Origin: Lucinisca nassula
Lineage: Eukaryota > Mollusca > Bivalvia > Lucinida > Lucinidae
Reading direction: 5' to 3'
DNA: 64,000 nt
Assembly (NCBI GenBank): GCA_963580285.1
Contig: OY757011.1
Coordinates: 167,491,406 to 167,555,405 of the forward strand
Shown piece by piece: positions 22,985 through 34,221 of the stretch. The notes under the pieces are model-generated. The model saw nothing but the letters and a program-made list of their open reading frames with translations. It ran no database searches and was not told where the DNA came from. Both the position numbers and the translations under genes were made by a program. The number at the start of each line of letters is the position of its first letter. The stretch's first letter is position 1.

Positions 22985-24570
22985 AAAAGTTTAAAAAATT
23001 AGACTGATATGCCATTAGATAAGTTATTGAAAAATGTAGTTAAAATGGATTTTGATGACTATATAAAATGCATTCGAAGCTCAATGAATTCTTCAAAAAT
23101 TTTCCTGAAATGGAAACCAATAGAAATGAGAATCAATAATAAATCTTTTTGCTTGGAAGGCAAATATTGATATGCAAATTGTTCTTGAACCATATGACTG
23201 TGCGTCATATATTGTGGGTTGTATAAGCAAGTCTCAAAGAGGAATGAGTCCCGAACTAGATGCGTCTGCAAAGGAAGCTAGAAGAGGCAATCTAGACCAG
23301 AAAAAACAACAACAACAAGTTAGACATATTGGAAATGTCTTTTCAAACTGTGTTGGAGTGAGTGCTTAAGAAGCAGTATACCTTGTTTTACAAATTCCCA
23401 GCTTTTCACAAGAAAATGTATCAAAGTCCAGATGTTTTATCAGAGATGAGTTGAATATATTCAGGATATAGTACAGACATTTGCAAATTGTTATCATTGA
23501 TGAAATATCAACAGTTGGTAACAAGACACTAGAATTTATAAACACTCGATTGCAACAACTGACTGGAACAAATGTAATGTTTGGTGGTTTAAGTGTTATT
23601 GCTGTTGGGGATTTGTATCAATTTTCATCCGTTGGTGATACAATAATATTTGAAGATTTGAAACGGGGAGCATCTTCTTTAGCACAAAACTTATGGAAAA
23701 CATTGATCAACATGTACGAATTAGTTGATATAAGGAGGCAACAGATGATCTTGAGTTTGCTCAGCTACTAAATAGACTTTGAGAAAATAAAATGACCGCA
23801 GATGACAAAACAAAATTGGAAACAAGATTGTTTGACCGAAACTCTGATGATAATCCAAAAATGTACTTCACTTGTTTGATGAAAATGCAGGTATTGACAG
23901 ACATAATAATGAAGTTTTTAACAAAATGTAAGTGACAAAAGTTATAAAACCTTGTCATGCTACTGTTGTTTCTTCAAATATTTCTGCTCGGAAGTGTGAA
24001 GAACTTTCAAAAACTTCCTGATTATTTCTAATAAAAAAACTGGCCAGTTAGTGAAGTCCTTGAATGATATGTGTCATGACTATGAATGTGGATGTGTCAG
24101 ATGGTTTAACAAATGGACCTACAGTACATTGAATACAGAATGGTAGAATAAACAAACCATCCTAGCATTATTTGTGTTTTGTTTGATGACCCCCGAGTTG
24201 GTAGATTAACACGAGGGAAGTTCCTTAACAGAGGATATTATTTTGCCAGTATCCAAAGAGATTAGACTCCAGTATTTGATGTTGAACGAACATTTATGTA
24301 CAACTTCAAAACATATCAGAGAATCCAGTTTCATCTCAGATCAGCATCATCCAAAACAGTGCACAAAGCTCAAGGGGCCACAGTTGATAAAGTAGTTACT
24401 GATCTCTAAACGGTATAACAAGGAAGTCCCACATATTCACTATGTAACTCTTAGTAGGGTTAAGAAATTCGAAGATTTCTATATTCTAGATCTCAATGAA
24501 TATGCTATGGCTTTAGATGGAAGAGTACCTGAGGAGATGAAAAGATTAAGCATTGCGGCTGCTATATAAC
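22985..24570 (+). pseudogene. Decayed Helentron PIF1-type helicase region
   Basis: The frame at 23172-23369 has LEPYDCASYIVGCISKSQRGMS and VRHIGNVF, the linker before the helicase. The frame at 23481-23771 has Walker B IDEIS and helicase motif III (GGLSVIAVGDLYQ). Out of frame at 24290-24570 are TVHKAQGATVDKVV and HIHYVTLSRV (motifs V/VI). The Walker A region expected around 23380-23460 is not recognisable and is probably deleted. PIF1 helicases unwind DNA 5'-3' during rolling-circle transposition. The copy is inactivated by many frameshifts. Confidence 0.75.
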
Positions 24571-24684
24571 TTTGCTATGTCCCCTTATTCAAGATAAATC
24601 CCAGAAAAATAAAAATTGCATTCAACAATGCAAGATCGGGTACAAGCATTTTCACAGAGAAGATTCTCTCTATCTTGCATGTAA

Positions 24685-24806
24685 TGTCAGGTTTCCATTA
24701 TGGTCTAGTCGCTTAATGTTTGTATTTCTTTCCCTTTGGTGTCTTTTATGGGTGGAGTAAGTTAATTGTATCAATTCCTGATCTTTGTTTTACTTCTACT
24801 TTTAAA
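24685..24806 (-). mobile_element. Partial Penelope-like module B inside the Helentron
   Basis: The sequence 'aggtttccattatggtcta' through 'tttgttttacttctactttt' matches part of module B' (22840-22966). It lies between the helicase and endonuclease parts of the Helentron. The rest of the module is missing. Confidence 0.6.
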
Positions 24807-25029
24807 GACATAGAATATTAACCAAATGTACTCTCAGCTGATGTTATTGGTTTTGCTGAGTAAAGAATTTGTGAAAAAGATGAAAGTGATTCGGGGTTAT
24901 AAGACTAGATGACACTAATCATAAAACATCAACCAGGCCATACCATCGGATGGCTTTGTAAGTTTAAGAAAATTTGCATGTTAAAAATGTGTAAAACAAC
25001 GTTGGGATTCCTGTGAATTCATTGAGACA

Positions 25030-25375
25030 GATTTGAACAGCAACCGAAAAGGGACTGTTTAAGTTGTTGTATTATTCAAATATCCAAAAAGCTCATTGGT
25101 TGAATTTAGAAATGACATTCAGAATTATTTGAGGCCGGCTGTAGCCCTTAATGCAAAGTTGATTGTATTGGGTGACTTTAATGTGAAAACTCAAACTTGT
25201 TTTTATTTTATTGAAACATTGTTTGAATGTGTGCAGAAAATCCAGAAACCCGCTTTATCCTGGATCTATTATTTACTAACTGTTCAGCATTTTGCGATGT
25301 GATTGAGGCATATTGGACTGATCATAAACTTATTTCTTGTGCTTTAGAACATTAGATATATGGGGTTTCCTGAAT
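25030..25375 (+). pseudogene. Decayed Helentron C-terminal AP-endonuclease-like domain
   Basis: One frame encodes LRPAVALNAKLIVLGDFNV, where GDFN is the conserved endonuclease motif. Downstream, in another frame, are LDLLFTN and AYWTDHKLISCAL, the terminal SDH-like motif (here TDH). A fused apurinic-type endonuclease domain at the C-terminus distinguishes Helentrons from canonical Helitrons, so it supports the Helentron call for the whole 17.6-25.4 kb relic. At least one frameshift lies between the two motifs. Confidence 0.65.
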
Positions 25376-25774
25376 GGTAGATGCTACGAAACCAAAGAAA
25401 GTTTTAAACCATTTTAAGGCTCGATTAGACGAATCTACACAGTCTCGGTCACCTGAGGACGTTAGAGTGTGTTCCTTGTTACTCGATTTATTTTTGGTGG
25501 TAAAAATAAAACGGCAAACTTGGACAATCCTGCTATGAATATTATTACTCTAAAATTTCACTGGCATAAAAGAAATCTTGCCTCAGCATTCTCTTTATAT
25601 ATAGAACTGTTGATTGGAAAGTAGAATTTGAGAATCAAGTATTTTACAGCAACAATTTCGGAAAGACAATTAATCGTTTGGAATACAAAATAACAGTACT
25701 ATGAGATGTGTTTAATAGAATAGACATGCAACTCGGCAAGAAAAAAAAGTCACAGTGCTTACATGAATCCAAGT

Positions 25775-26290
25775 GCTAAAATGATGCTCGCAAGAAGTCC
25801 TGAACAGATGCAGGCAGGAAGTCCTGAAAGGATTCAGAAAGGAAGTCCTGTACGGGTGCAGGCAGAAAGCCCTGAAAGGATGCAGGCAGGATGTTTTGAA
25901 CAGATGCAGGCAGAAAGTTCTGATCAGATGCAGGCAGGAAGTCTTGAACGGATGCTGACAGGAAGTCCTGAAAGGATGCAGGCATGAAGTCCTAAAAGTA
26001 TGCAGGCAGGAAGTCCTGAACAGATGCAGGTAGAAAGTCTTTAACAGATACAGGCAAAAAGTCCCTATAAATTGTAGGCAGAACGGCTTGAAAGGATACA
26101 GACTGGAAACTCTGAAAGGATGCAGGCAGGGTGACCTTGACAAATACAGGCAGAAAGTTCTGAAAAAAAAATACAGACAGAAATTCCTAAACAGACCCAG
26201 GCAGGGACTCCTAAACAGCTGGATGCAGTCAGGAAGAGCAGAGCCAATACAGACAGGAAGTTCTGAACAGATGCAGACACGTTTAAATAA
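25775..26290. repeat. 24-bp minisatellite
   Basis: About twenty imperfect copies of a 24-bp unit (ATGCAGGCAGGAAGTCCTGA with variants). Because 24 is divisible by three, frames stay open on both strands and give an apparent Cys/Phe-rich 206-residue minus-strand protein. I regard that frame as an artefact, since it has no complex N- or C-terminal domain. Confidence 0.75.
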
Positions 26291-26551
26291 TTGTGGATTG
26301 TACTCAGTTAAGCGCTTATGGACCAGAAACAAAAGAACTCCATAAACACTCAGAACTCAGATGAGCGGCTCAGGTTCTTTGGTCCTCCGGTTTAGTTATC
26401 TCCTCCTGACAATATAACTTCGTGATCACAGTAACTTCAAAACTTCAATATTCTTCGAGATATGTATAGGGGACTTGATAAATTGTTCACCATGTTAAGA
26501 TGTGTCATGAGCAAGAACTATAACTATGGGTGTCATGGTATTTTTAATTTT

Positions 26552-27652
26552 AACCAGTGCTTCAGCTGAAGTGCACGACCCGCCGGATGCTTTTAGCTTT
26601 ATGAGTGTTACCATATATGGGTATGGTGGCCATTTTGGTCATGTGACCTGGACCAAAAACGGTTCCCCCAATAAATGCGCCTTATCGTAAGGAGCAAAAA
26701 TATATCTTATACTTTAGTACTGTATTCTGAATCGTTTGCAGGATAAAATGCATTCTCACTTTTCCAATACAAAAGCATATGTGTCAAAGTTTGACCTAGG
26801 CACAAAGAAGGTCAAAGTCAACCCAGGGTCACCATTTAAGCAATTTATGATGGGCCTACGTCCCAGATGCTATTTATCAAGTTTCGTGGAAATCTGCCCA
26901 GTGGTTCTGGAGAAGACTATTTTTGAAGGGTTTTTACCATATATGGCTTGGCGGCCATTTTGGTCATTTGACCTGGACCCCATGAGCAAATTTTGGTTTC
27001 CCCCATCCCATAAAGGCTCCATATGAAATTTGACTTCAATCGGCCCAACGTTTCCGAGGAGAAGCAGTTCGAAAATTTTCACATTTTTCGCCTCGGCGAG
27101 GCTATACTAAATGGAATGTAATATTTCGCAAGTTCATTGGTTAGATCTCATTGATATCTATCAGTATGCCAAAAATTGTTTAAATATTCCAAGCGGTTAA
27201 GTCACTATCACCAATTTTCACAAACGGGCTACGGACGGACAGACAGACAGACCATATATGGCTTGGCGGCCATCTTGGTCATGTGACCTGGACCCCATGA
27301 GCAAATTTTGGTTTCCCCCATCCCATAGAGGCTCCATATGAAATTTGACTTCAATCGGCCCAACGGTTTCCGAGGAGAAGCAGTTTGAAAATTTTCACAT
27401 TTTTTCGCCTCGGCGAGGCTATACTAAATGGAATGTAATATTTCGCAAGTTCATTGGTTAGATCTCATTGATATCTATCAGTATGCCAAAAATTGTTTAA
27501 ATATTCCAAGCGGTTAAGTCACTATCACCAATATTCACAAACGGGTTACGGACGGACAGACAGACTGACAGAATGACCGAATGACACGGTGATTTTAGGG
27601 CACTCTTAGAAATCAACCGACTTCAGTCGGTCGCTTTTTCTGCGGGTCGTGC
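26552..27652 (-). mobile_element. HINE-like element of the TGCACGACCCGC family, minus-strand copy
   Basis: Read on the minus strand, the 5' end is TGCACGACCCGC followed by a GACTGAAGTC palindrome and a TCTGTC/TCCG microsatellite. Two long core units contain GCCTCGCCGAGGC and 'aatggccgccaagccat'. The 3' end is GGCGGGTCGTGCACTTCAGC with an ACTTCAGCTGAAG hairpin, then CACTGGTT. An inverted sister copy is at 34534-35622. No coding sequence is seen. Confidence 0.65.
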
Positions 27653-27749
27653 AGTTATCTACCCTGACAATATATCTTTGTGATCACAACAACTCCAATA
27701 ACCATCAAGATATATTGGTGGGATTTGGTACAACTGTACACAATTTTAA

Positions 27750-28050
27750 GAAGGTTTTGTTTGATTTAAGGTTTAACGTCCCCGTCAACACTGTGTATGT
27801 CATTTTGGAGACGTTGCTTCCAATTTTGTGAGACTTTTACCCGACGTTGAGATGAAATGACAGCTCAAGCCCTGTCGCCCAATGAAACCGATAGGGTTTA
27901 TATGCATGGACGGTCCGACTCGCACCACTTTTCCTGGGCAGGCTAACAATCTCCAAGCAGTTTACCAGTACTCTTGTGCTGTAGGTTTCAGCTCTGCGTG
28001 GAAGCATCATGCAGCCCGATCTATTTCTTCAAGCCCCGATGGGCGGGGCC
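27750..28050 (-). mobile_element. SINE-like repeat (GACGTTAAACCTCAAAT tail), copy 1
   Basis: On the minus strand it ends with GGGGACGTTAAACCTTAAAT. Its 5' part contains 'gggcttgaagaaatagatc' and 'gatgcttccacgcagag'. Related copies are at 30722-30885, 35746-36045 and 59853-60150. The common tail and length of about 300 bp suggest a SINE or a LINE-tail-mobilised repeat. The tRNA-like head is not convincing. Confidence 0.55.
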
Positions 28051-28339
28051 GAATTTTAAGAAGATGTATCATAAGCAAGAAGCACAACGCTGCATACCAT
28101 GGCTATTAGTTATCTCCCCTGACAGTTTAACCTTGTAGCCGCAATAACTCTAACACCTCTCGAGATCTGTTAACAGTACATGTTATAGTTAGTTGTATGT
28201 GAGGTTAAAATGACATCTTGAGAAAGAACTGCAGCTGACATGGTATTTCAGTAAAACCTTGTGATCGCCATAACAAACACTTATATGAGATGTCATGCTG
28301 GTATAAGTAGCAATACAGTTAGGTTTTATTTCTCATCAC

Positions 28340-28872
28340 GTGAACACATCCGTGAAATGAAGACCCCCTAAACCTTATTTTATATAAAGAAAACTGGGGT
28401 TTATGGGGGTATACACTATTTTTCTTATTCCTTGAGGCGGTTCTAATGAGCACCCACAACCTATGTTTTCAGTATTTATAAGAAAACATCATTGATTTTC
28501 ATCAGAAAAGTAGCCAGTTTGGAGATGTGAAAAAAATGTACTATGTGGTACGGATGTGCTATCGTGATGCAGCGCACTTTCTGCAGGTGTCATTACGCAA
28601 ACACGCCTATACAAATACAATGCCACCTTTATCCCCACAAAAAATTGAAAATTTTAAGATGAAAAATTGTGATATTTTTCTTTTTCCTGCTCAAAATATA
28701 GGTTGTTGGAACTCGTTAGAACCGCCTCATCGAGGCGGTTCTAACGAGTACCCACAATCAATATTTTAGAGCAGAAATAAGAAAATTAAGGTTACCCCTG
28801 TAAACCCCAGTTTTACTATATAAAAGTGGGGTTCAAGGGGGTCAAAATTATATAGGCGTGTTTTCGTGTTGA
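28340..28872. mobile_element. TIR DNA element (MITE-like), copy 2
   Basis: The left end GAAAACTGGGGTTTATGGGG and right end ACCCCAGTTTTACTATATAA are inverted partners. They are extended outward by diverged GACCCCC.../...GGGGGTC stretches. The interior hairpin CCGCCTCATCGAGGCGG is at about 28721-28741. It is homologous to 15478-16290 and carries no transposase. Confidence 0.6.
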
Positions 28873-28940
28873 GAATCTTCTGAATGCCATATTGACTTTT
28901 GGTCGGTGGAATTGTCATATCTTCTGACGGCTATTATGTT

Positions 28941-29262
28941 GAAAGTTTGCCTTATTTAAGATAAAGGGTTTGGGATGGCGCTATCCTATTTTTCAGAAGA
29001 ATAACCTATTTGGAAGCTTTTCAAAGAAAAAACAAACAAACATGCCTCGTCTATTTTGAGAAAATAAAAGATTAAATAAAAAACCTGCCTTCCTAATCCT
29101 TTTTCTCATATATATTAATGTTAAATGCATGTACAACGAAAAGGTTACGATCAAAGACTGCAGTCGTATCGGCTTAGTGACAAGACGGATAACACACGTG
29201 GTAGGGGTGTTTGTCTTAGGGTGTCCATTTTACGGACTTGTTAACGTCATGCTGAGTAACAA
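28941..29262. other. Unassigned DNA, no gene recognised
   Basis: A+T-rich sequence without a meaningful frame or a repeat shared with the rest of the window. It may be host intergenic DNA. Confidence 0.4.
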
Positions 29263-29486
29263 CAAGGAGCCAGTTGTTCATAGCACCGTTTAGCTTAACA
29301 AGCCCGCTAGTGGTCAACTTTTAACTGTTCTAGTAAGTGCAATATCTGATATGGTGTTATTTGTGCTGAGAAAGTGAGCTGCTCAATTTGTTTTTCAGTA
29401 AAATATTAGCATATTTGCCATACTAAGTGATCAAAATTTGATACGTAAACTAACGACGTCGTTAGTTTTGAACAACTGGCCCCTGA
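29263..29486. mobile_element. Short TIR element (MITE)
   Basis: The ends AGGAGCCAGTTGTTCA (29265-29280) and TGAACAACTGGCCCCT (29469-29485) are inverted repeats. Just inside the right end is a perfect 22-bp palindrome (29447-29468) centred on GACGTC. There is no coding capacity. The target duplication was not resolved. Confidence 0.55.
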
Positions 29487-30129
29487 AGATCTTCCAGTGC
29501 GCTACTACACGCGCTTGGTGTTTACTAAAAAGACATGGACAAATCAGATTAGCCACTTTATCTCAATTGATTCATAACAGCAATTAACCTGGTACTGAAA
29601 GTTTTTTGATTCAGTGGGAATTCTATAGAGCAATGTCAAGCGCGGAGTCATATGCAGTTTTAGTCTTGTTTAGTCTAACATGTCTTCTCTTTCATGTTAG
29701 TGCATTCCACTGTCCCAGTCACTCAGTCGAACAGATCTGTTCACCTTAATTTCCACATTTCACCTATGCCGGACCAACCCTTTCTTTCTTCTGAGGTCAT
29801 ATATGTATTAAGACATTTTAATTACAAATTCTAAATATTTTTCTGGTTATATTTTGTTTGTTGCCATGGGAACTAGATTTCATACTACTTCCAGTCTTGT
29901 CAATGTAATTTCTTCTAAATGTTGCAATTTGTTTAAGTGGTTGTTACCATTTTGGGCAATGGTAAATCCTAACCTAAGCCCAAATCGAATTCGTTTGCCT
30001 GTATCGTGGTGAGGTAGGGCAATAGGTTAGTTTAATGTGTAAAACGTTATTCATTGCGAAATAATACTTGAAACACTCTTTTTTTTTCATACTGCATGCA
30101 CGGTAGTTAATGAAACCACAGTTGACAAC
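29487..30129. other. Unassigned DNA, no gene recognised
   Basis: There is no long frame, tandem repeat or family shared with other parts of the window. It is one of the few stretches here that could be unique host sequence. Confidence 0.4.
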
Positions 30130-30420
30130 TTTGCTATCCCCTTTAATTGCACGCCGTCGGGTCGGGGATCAGACTCTATGACGGCTCCGGCCTAGTTATA
30201 TAATTACTTAAGTTGGTGCCTGTTGCTCTGTCTCTGGACGGGACAACCGGGGTCCAACTGTTGGTTTCGAGCCGAGGGTTTTATTCGCGTGTTGACAAAC
30301 CTACTGGAGACATCGACTTCCAGAGCTGTCGGACCTTGAAGTTTGTAGGGGACTTTGGTGAGGTGTCCCATCACCTGCATTTGGAGGAAGGTGCCTTCAG
30401 TTGTGATCGCTCGTAGCGGG
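30130..30420 (+). mobile_element. Diverged Penelope-like element 3' fragment
   Basis: 'CTTTAATTGCACGCC' followed by 'ATGACGGCTCC' repeats, in complement, the 3' end of the RT frame at 21976-22030. 'CTCTGTCTCTGGACGGGACA' resembles module A'. The similarity fades after about 30290. It is a related but older subfamily. Confidence 0.45.
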
Positions 30421-30440
30421 CCGTTGTTGTGGGTGTGAGG

Positions 30441-30720
30441 AATATGGGGTGCCCTTTTACCTTATAATCCATACTTATAGATATCCATAATTCGATTTAT
30501 GGATATTCATAATTCGAATACGAATATCCATAAATCAACCGAATAATGGATATCCATAATTCGAATCATTGATATCCATAAATCGAATTCTGGATATAAT
30601 TAATTCAGATCGATTAATGGATATCCATAATTCGAATTATGGATATCCATAAATAATTATGGATACTCATCCTTCGAATTTTGGAAATCACTAATTCAAT
30701 TTATGGATATCAATGAATAA
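30441..30720. repeat. Palindromic ATGGATATCCAT array with GGGGTGCC leader
   Basis: The leader AATATGGGGTGCCCTTTTAC is followed by about ten copies of the self-complementary word ATGGATATCCAT joined by AATTCGAATT-type linkers. Any two units can pair, so the whole array can fold. A leader of the same kind precedes the GATATC array at 33045. Confidence 0.7.
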
Positions 30721-30721
30721 T

Positions 30722-30885
30722 TAAAGCGGTGCCAGTCGTACCGTCCATGCTTATAAACCTTACTGGGAGACGTCATTTCATCTCAATCTCGGGTAAAAGT
30801 CCCACAAAATTGGAAGCAACGTTTCCAAAATGACCTATACAGTGTTGAAGGGGACGTTAAACCTCAAATATAATCAAACAGTTCA
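30722..30885 (+). mobile_element. SINE-like repeat (GACGTTAAACCTCAAAT tail), copy 2, 5'-truncated
   Basis: It begins within the repeat body ('accgtccatgcttataaacc') and ends with GGGGACGTTAAACCTCAAAT. It matches the 3' half of 35746-36045. 5' truncation is the usual sign of target-primed reverse transcription. Confidence 0.6.
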
Positions 30886-31045
30886 GTGCTTAAACAGAAT
30901 CTGGACAAACTGTTCATTGGGAAACTGGCTCAGTAAGTTTGAGCGAGTTTCATAAGTTTGGAGTAGTCGACTTAATCAGATGTTTTTGAAAGAGTAAAAC
31001 AAAATTGCCAGTCTGCTTCCCCGTTCTGATGAAATGATGGTTATG

Positions 31046-31768
31046 TACGGAACCAGGGAAGGGACATGATTTTTTTTTTTTATAAGTTGTGCGCACAAGA
31101 TAATATCTTGTGCGGACAACATATTATCTTGTCCGCGCAACATATTATCTTGTGCACACAAGTGCACAAGATATTATCTTGTGCGGACAACATATTATCT
31201 TGTGCAGACAAGATATTATCTTGTCCGCACAAGATATTAAGTTGTGCGAACAAGATATTATCTTGTCTGGTCTGCACAACATTGATCTTGTGCGGACAAG
31301 ATATTATCTTGTTCGCACAACTTAATATCTTATGCGCACAAGATATTATCTTGTCCGCACATGCGCACAAGATAATATGTTGTGCGAACAAGATAATACA
31401 AGATATTATCTTGTTCGCACAACTTAATATCTTATGCGCACAAGATATTTTCTTGTCCGCACATGCGCACAAGATAATATGTTGTGCGAACAAGATAATA
31501 TCTTGTCCGCACAAGATAATATCTTGTTCGTACAACTTCCCAAGATTTATGTTGTGCAAACAAGATAATATGTTGTGCGAACAAGATATTATCTTGTGCG
31601 CACAAGATAATATGTTGTCCGCACAAGATAAATTATGTTGTCCGCACAATATAATATCTTGTGCGTACAACATATTATCTTGTCCGCACAAGAAAGTATC
31701 TTGTCCGCACAACTTAATATCTTGTTCGCACAACATATTAAAAAAATATCATGTCCCCGGGTTCCGCA
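31046..31768. mobile_element. Foldback element filled with palindromic CAAGATATTATCTTG repeats
   Basis: The ends are inverted repeats: CGGAACCAGGGAAGGGACAT at the left, and ATGTCCCCGGGTTCCG at the right. The 6-bp direct repeat GTTATG lies on both sides (31040-31045 and 31769-31774), consistent with a target duplication. The interior (31085-31740) is about thirty copies of words such as CACAAGATATTATCTTGTG, spaced by CGGACAA/CGAACAA. Frames stay open on both strands (249 and 218 codons) purely because of the repeat composition. No transposase is present. Confidence 0.7.
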
Positions 31769-31829
31769 GTTATGTGACTTTTTTTTTTTTTTTTGCTGAC
31801 TGTGATGATATGTGACTTTCTTTTTAAGT

Positions 31830-32257
31830 GACCGTCACTTTAAAAACTTTTTTTTAAGTAGAAGTACATTACGTGACAACTTCACAAATGGAATATGGGC
31901 GACTTCGTTTGGGGCCATCGCCGCGGCAATTGTAGCAACGGCTCCAACCGAACAGGAATAGCCACGACTATAATGACGCCATTTGACCTTTAACCTCGGC
32001 AATAGTCGGACCACGCTAAGAGCGTGGCCGGAGCTATAGCTCGAAAATACCCGGATGTTAGCATTTGACCAATCAACATGGGAGAAACTAAATTCACGCC
32101 AATTGTTAAACTCATTTTGATTGGCTAGTATTTTACGTGGAGTAAATGAGTTTAATAGAACAGCGACCATAGCTGCGATTGCCTGCCAAGCGAAGTCGGC
32201 CCATGTCACACAATTCATATGGGTATGTGTTGTCCATCATATGGACGTCTGTCACTA
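31830..32257. other. Unassigned DNA between two mobile elements
   Basis: A 127-codon minus-strand frame exists but has no recognisable domain. Local short inverted repeats occur (for example near 32090-32150). Nothing further can be supported. Confidence 0.35.
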
Positions 32258-32998
32258 AGGCCTAAAAATAGCTGTGTTTACGCTAACCCGGTCGACCCTG
32301 ATTTTTTGGGCCGACCCTGCAATTTTTATAGTCATCCAGAAAGAAAAAAGATTTTATTACCTCCCGACCTTAATATTTTCTAGCACTGTTGATAAAATAT
32401 CATAAAACTGTCAAAAAAGCAAAACTAGTACTTAAAATCCTGTTCTTTTGCTTTCTTACCGGCCCCGATAGCTCAGTTGGTAGAGTGTCCGCTCCGGGGA
32501 ACGGGAGGTCACGGGTTCGATCCCGGGCCGCGACATACCAAAGTCGTTAAAAAATGGAACTAGCTGCTCCTCGCTGGGCACTCAGATTTACGGGGTAGAG
32601 CTAGGACTGATCGACCCAGTGTCGGGATAATGTGACTAGGTGTGGTATCATGTAATGTGTCTGGGACATGATACTTCAGTGAGGCAGCACTATAAAAGTG
32701 AGCATTGAGCTCCCTGTCGTAACCAGACACCTTCGTGATATGACTGAAAAATTGTTGAAAGCGACGTTAAACCCGAATTCACACACACACACACACACAC
32801 ACACACTTTTGCTTTCTTGATGCTCTAAACCTCATTATTTGAATGTTTTCTGGTGATACGGCTGTAATTAAGCCCTTTTAAACAGTTTTGCTCTTTTTCC
32901 ATGAAATAAAAAGTTGACTAAAAATAAAAAGTATAATCGACCTACCGACCCTATTTTTTTTTCGGCATGTTAGTGGAAACACAGCTATTTTTAGGCCT
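32258..32998. mobile_element. TIR element AGGCCTAAAAATAGCTGTGTTT with a nested SINE
   Basis: The 22-bp termini AGGCCTAAAAATAGCTGTGT (left) and ACACAGCTATTTTTAGGCCT (right) are perfect inverted complements. The next 40 bp are also related (GGTCGACC / CGACCTACCGACCCT). A SINE occupies 32458-32805, so the original element was about 390 bp, which is MITE-sized. A partial relative lies at 17321-17570. Confidence 0.7.
32458..32805 (+). mobile_element. tRNA-derived SINE with 13-bp target-site duplications
   Basis: The head has an A box (TAGCTCAGTTGGTAGAGTG) and B box (GGTTCGATCC) typical of a tRNA-derived pol III promoter. A body of about 270 bp follows, then GCGACGTTAAACCC and a (CA)n tail. Direct repeats CTTTTGCTTTCTT at 32445-32457 and 32806-32818 are the target duplication. 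The GTTAAACCC tail is shared in style with other molluscan SINEs. It is not a functional tRNA gene, because the 3' acceptor strand does not pair and the unit continues. Confidence 0.85.
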
Positions 32999-33044
32999 AA
33001 TTTATGTGACGCTTCTCTAAAAAATATGTGACTTAAGGTCCTAA

Positions 33045-33455
33045 TGTATGGGGTGCCGTTTTACTATTTAATACAATTTCGAGATATCTATAATTTTATT
33101 ATAGATATCTATAAATCCAATTATAGATATCTATAAATCCAATTATAGATATCAATAAATAACATTATTGATATCTATAATTATCAGCATTTTTTTGATA
33201 TCATAAAATGTAATCAATGATATGTACTATATATTTCTTGATATCTATATTTTTGTTTTATGATATCAATTATTCCGTATTACATATTGATATCTAAAAT
33301 CAAAATATAGATATGTATGATTTTAATTAATGACATCTATATTTCAGTTTATAGATATCTAAAAAGATACATAATAATTGATATCTAAAATTCATTATGG
33401 ATATCAATAATCTATATATTGATATCTCATATTCCATCCCATTTATGGATATCAA
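33045..33455. repeat. Palindromic GATATC array with GGGGTGCC leader
   Basis: The leader TGTATGGGGTGCCGTTTTAC is followed by some twenty irregular copies of TAGATATCTA and TTGATATC words. They are more diverged than the array at 30441. The leader and design are shared, but the repeat word is different. Confidence 0.65.
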
Positions 33456-34221
33456 AAATTGTAATAATGTTGTCAGAAATAGAATGTGTTTCATTTTTAT
33501 AAATGGTGGGTCCCTTTATCACATGGTCGCTCTTTGAGTTGTGTTATCCATAACATTTGCCAGGATAATTTCTATTCTCTATTGGAATTGCTCCAGCCGG
33601 GATTAATGATGGCTAATAATGACAGTGTACAACAGCAAAGAGAAATCGACTAATGCCACTCCTGTCCATGCATTTATGTGACTGTGATCCATTTCAATAA
33701 TTTAATTGAGCGTTGATTTAAATAATAGTATCAGTGCATTTGACTTGTCTGTATTAAGGGTCACTTTAAATTTGGAATGTGTCACATAACTACCATTTCG
33801 TTAGAACATTTGAAAAGTCACGCAACCACTCGGAGAAATATCACGTTAAAACCCCTCATTTCGTGGGTTCGTACGCGCTCGCATTCCTAGCAATATGGTC
33901 TCGCATAACACCTTTCCTCGAAACCCATAAAGTAATACACGAGGCCCTGCTCATCCAAATGTCCAAATGATTGTTTTGGGTATAACGACATGTCAACCCT
34001 TTAGAGCCATTTTGTGTCGTCTCCAAGAAAAAGGGACCAAAGATATGGAAGAGAAAGTAGAGGAGGTGAAAGTGAGGGCCAGGTGAGAAAGAGGAAAATG
34101 AATGGAAGTGCAGAAGAAATAACCACATTCCCCCTCTATCCTTCCCTGCTGCAAGGACTGCAGGCCTTGTCCAACTGTGAGCAGCCCCAGTGACGCATTA
34201 GAAGCTACAGTATGGATGTAC
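33456..34221. other. Unassigned DNA, no gene recognised
   Basis: There are only short frames on either strand. The purine-rich stretch 34030-34110 makes a minus-strand frame look open, but no domain is visible. It may be host intergenic sequence. Confidence 0.4.

Larger units (their letters stand above)
26385..28940 (+). mobile_element. Second C-type HINE, split by three insertions
   Basis: Core units ('gttatctcccctgacaat', 'gatcacagtaactccaat') appear at 26385-26551, 27653-27748 and 28051-28330. The C-type 3' end (TTTTGGTCGGTGGAATTGTC and hairpin GCC...GGC) is at 28905-28940. Between these pieces lie another HINE (26552-27652), a SINE-like repeat and a TIR element. The 5' end is not preserved. 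Confidence 0.5.

Noticed and set aside
25712..26332. 206-residue Cys/Phe-rich minus-strand frame
   Set aside because: It is entirely explained by a 24-bp minisatellite whose unit length keeps frames open on both strands. It has no domain or complex termini.
31066..31815. Long open frames on both strands (249 and 218 codons)
   Set aside because: The palindromic repeat words lack stop codons in these phases. The same residues recur on both strands, so it is not a gene.
31835..32218. 127-residue minus-strand frame
   Set aside because: No recognisable domain, repeat-flanked, and composition like the surrounding noncoding DNA.
32458..32540. Functional tRNA gene
   Set aside because: A and B boxes are present, but the acceptor stem does not close and the unit continues into a SINE body with tail and target duplications.
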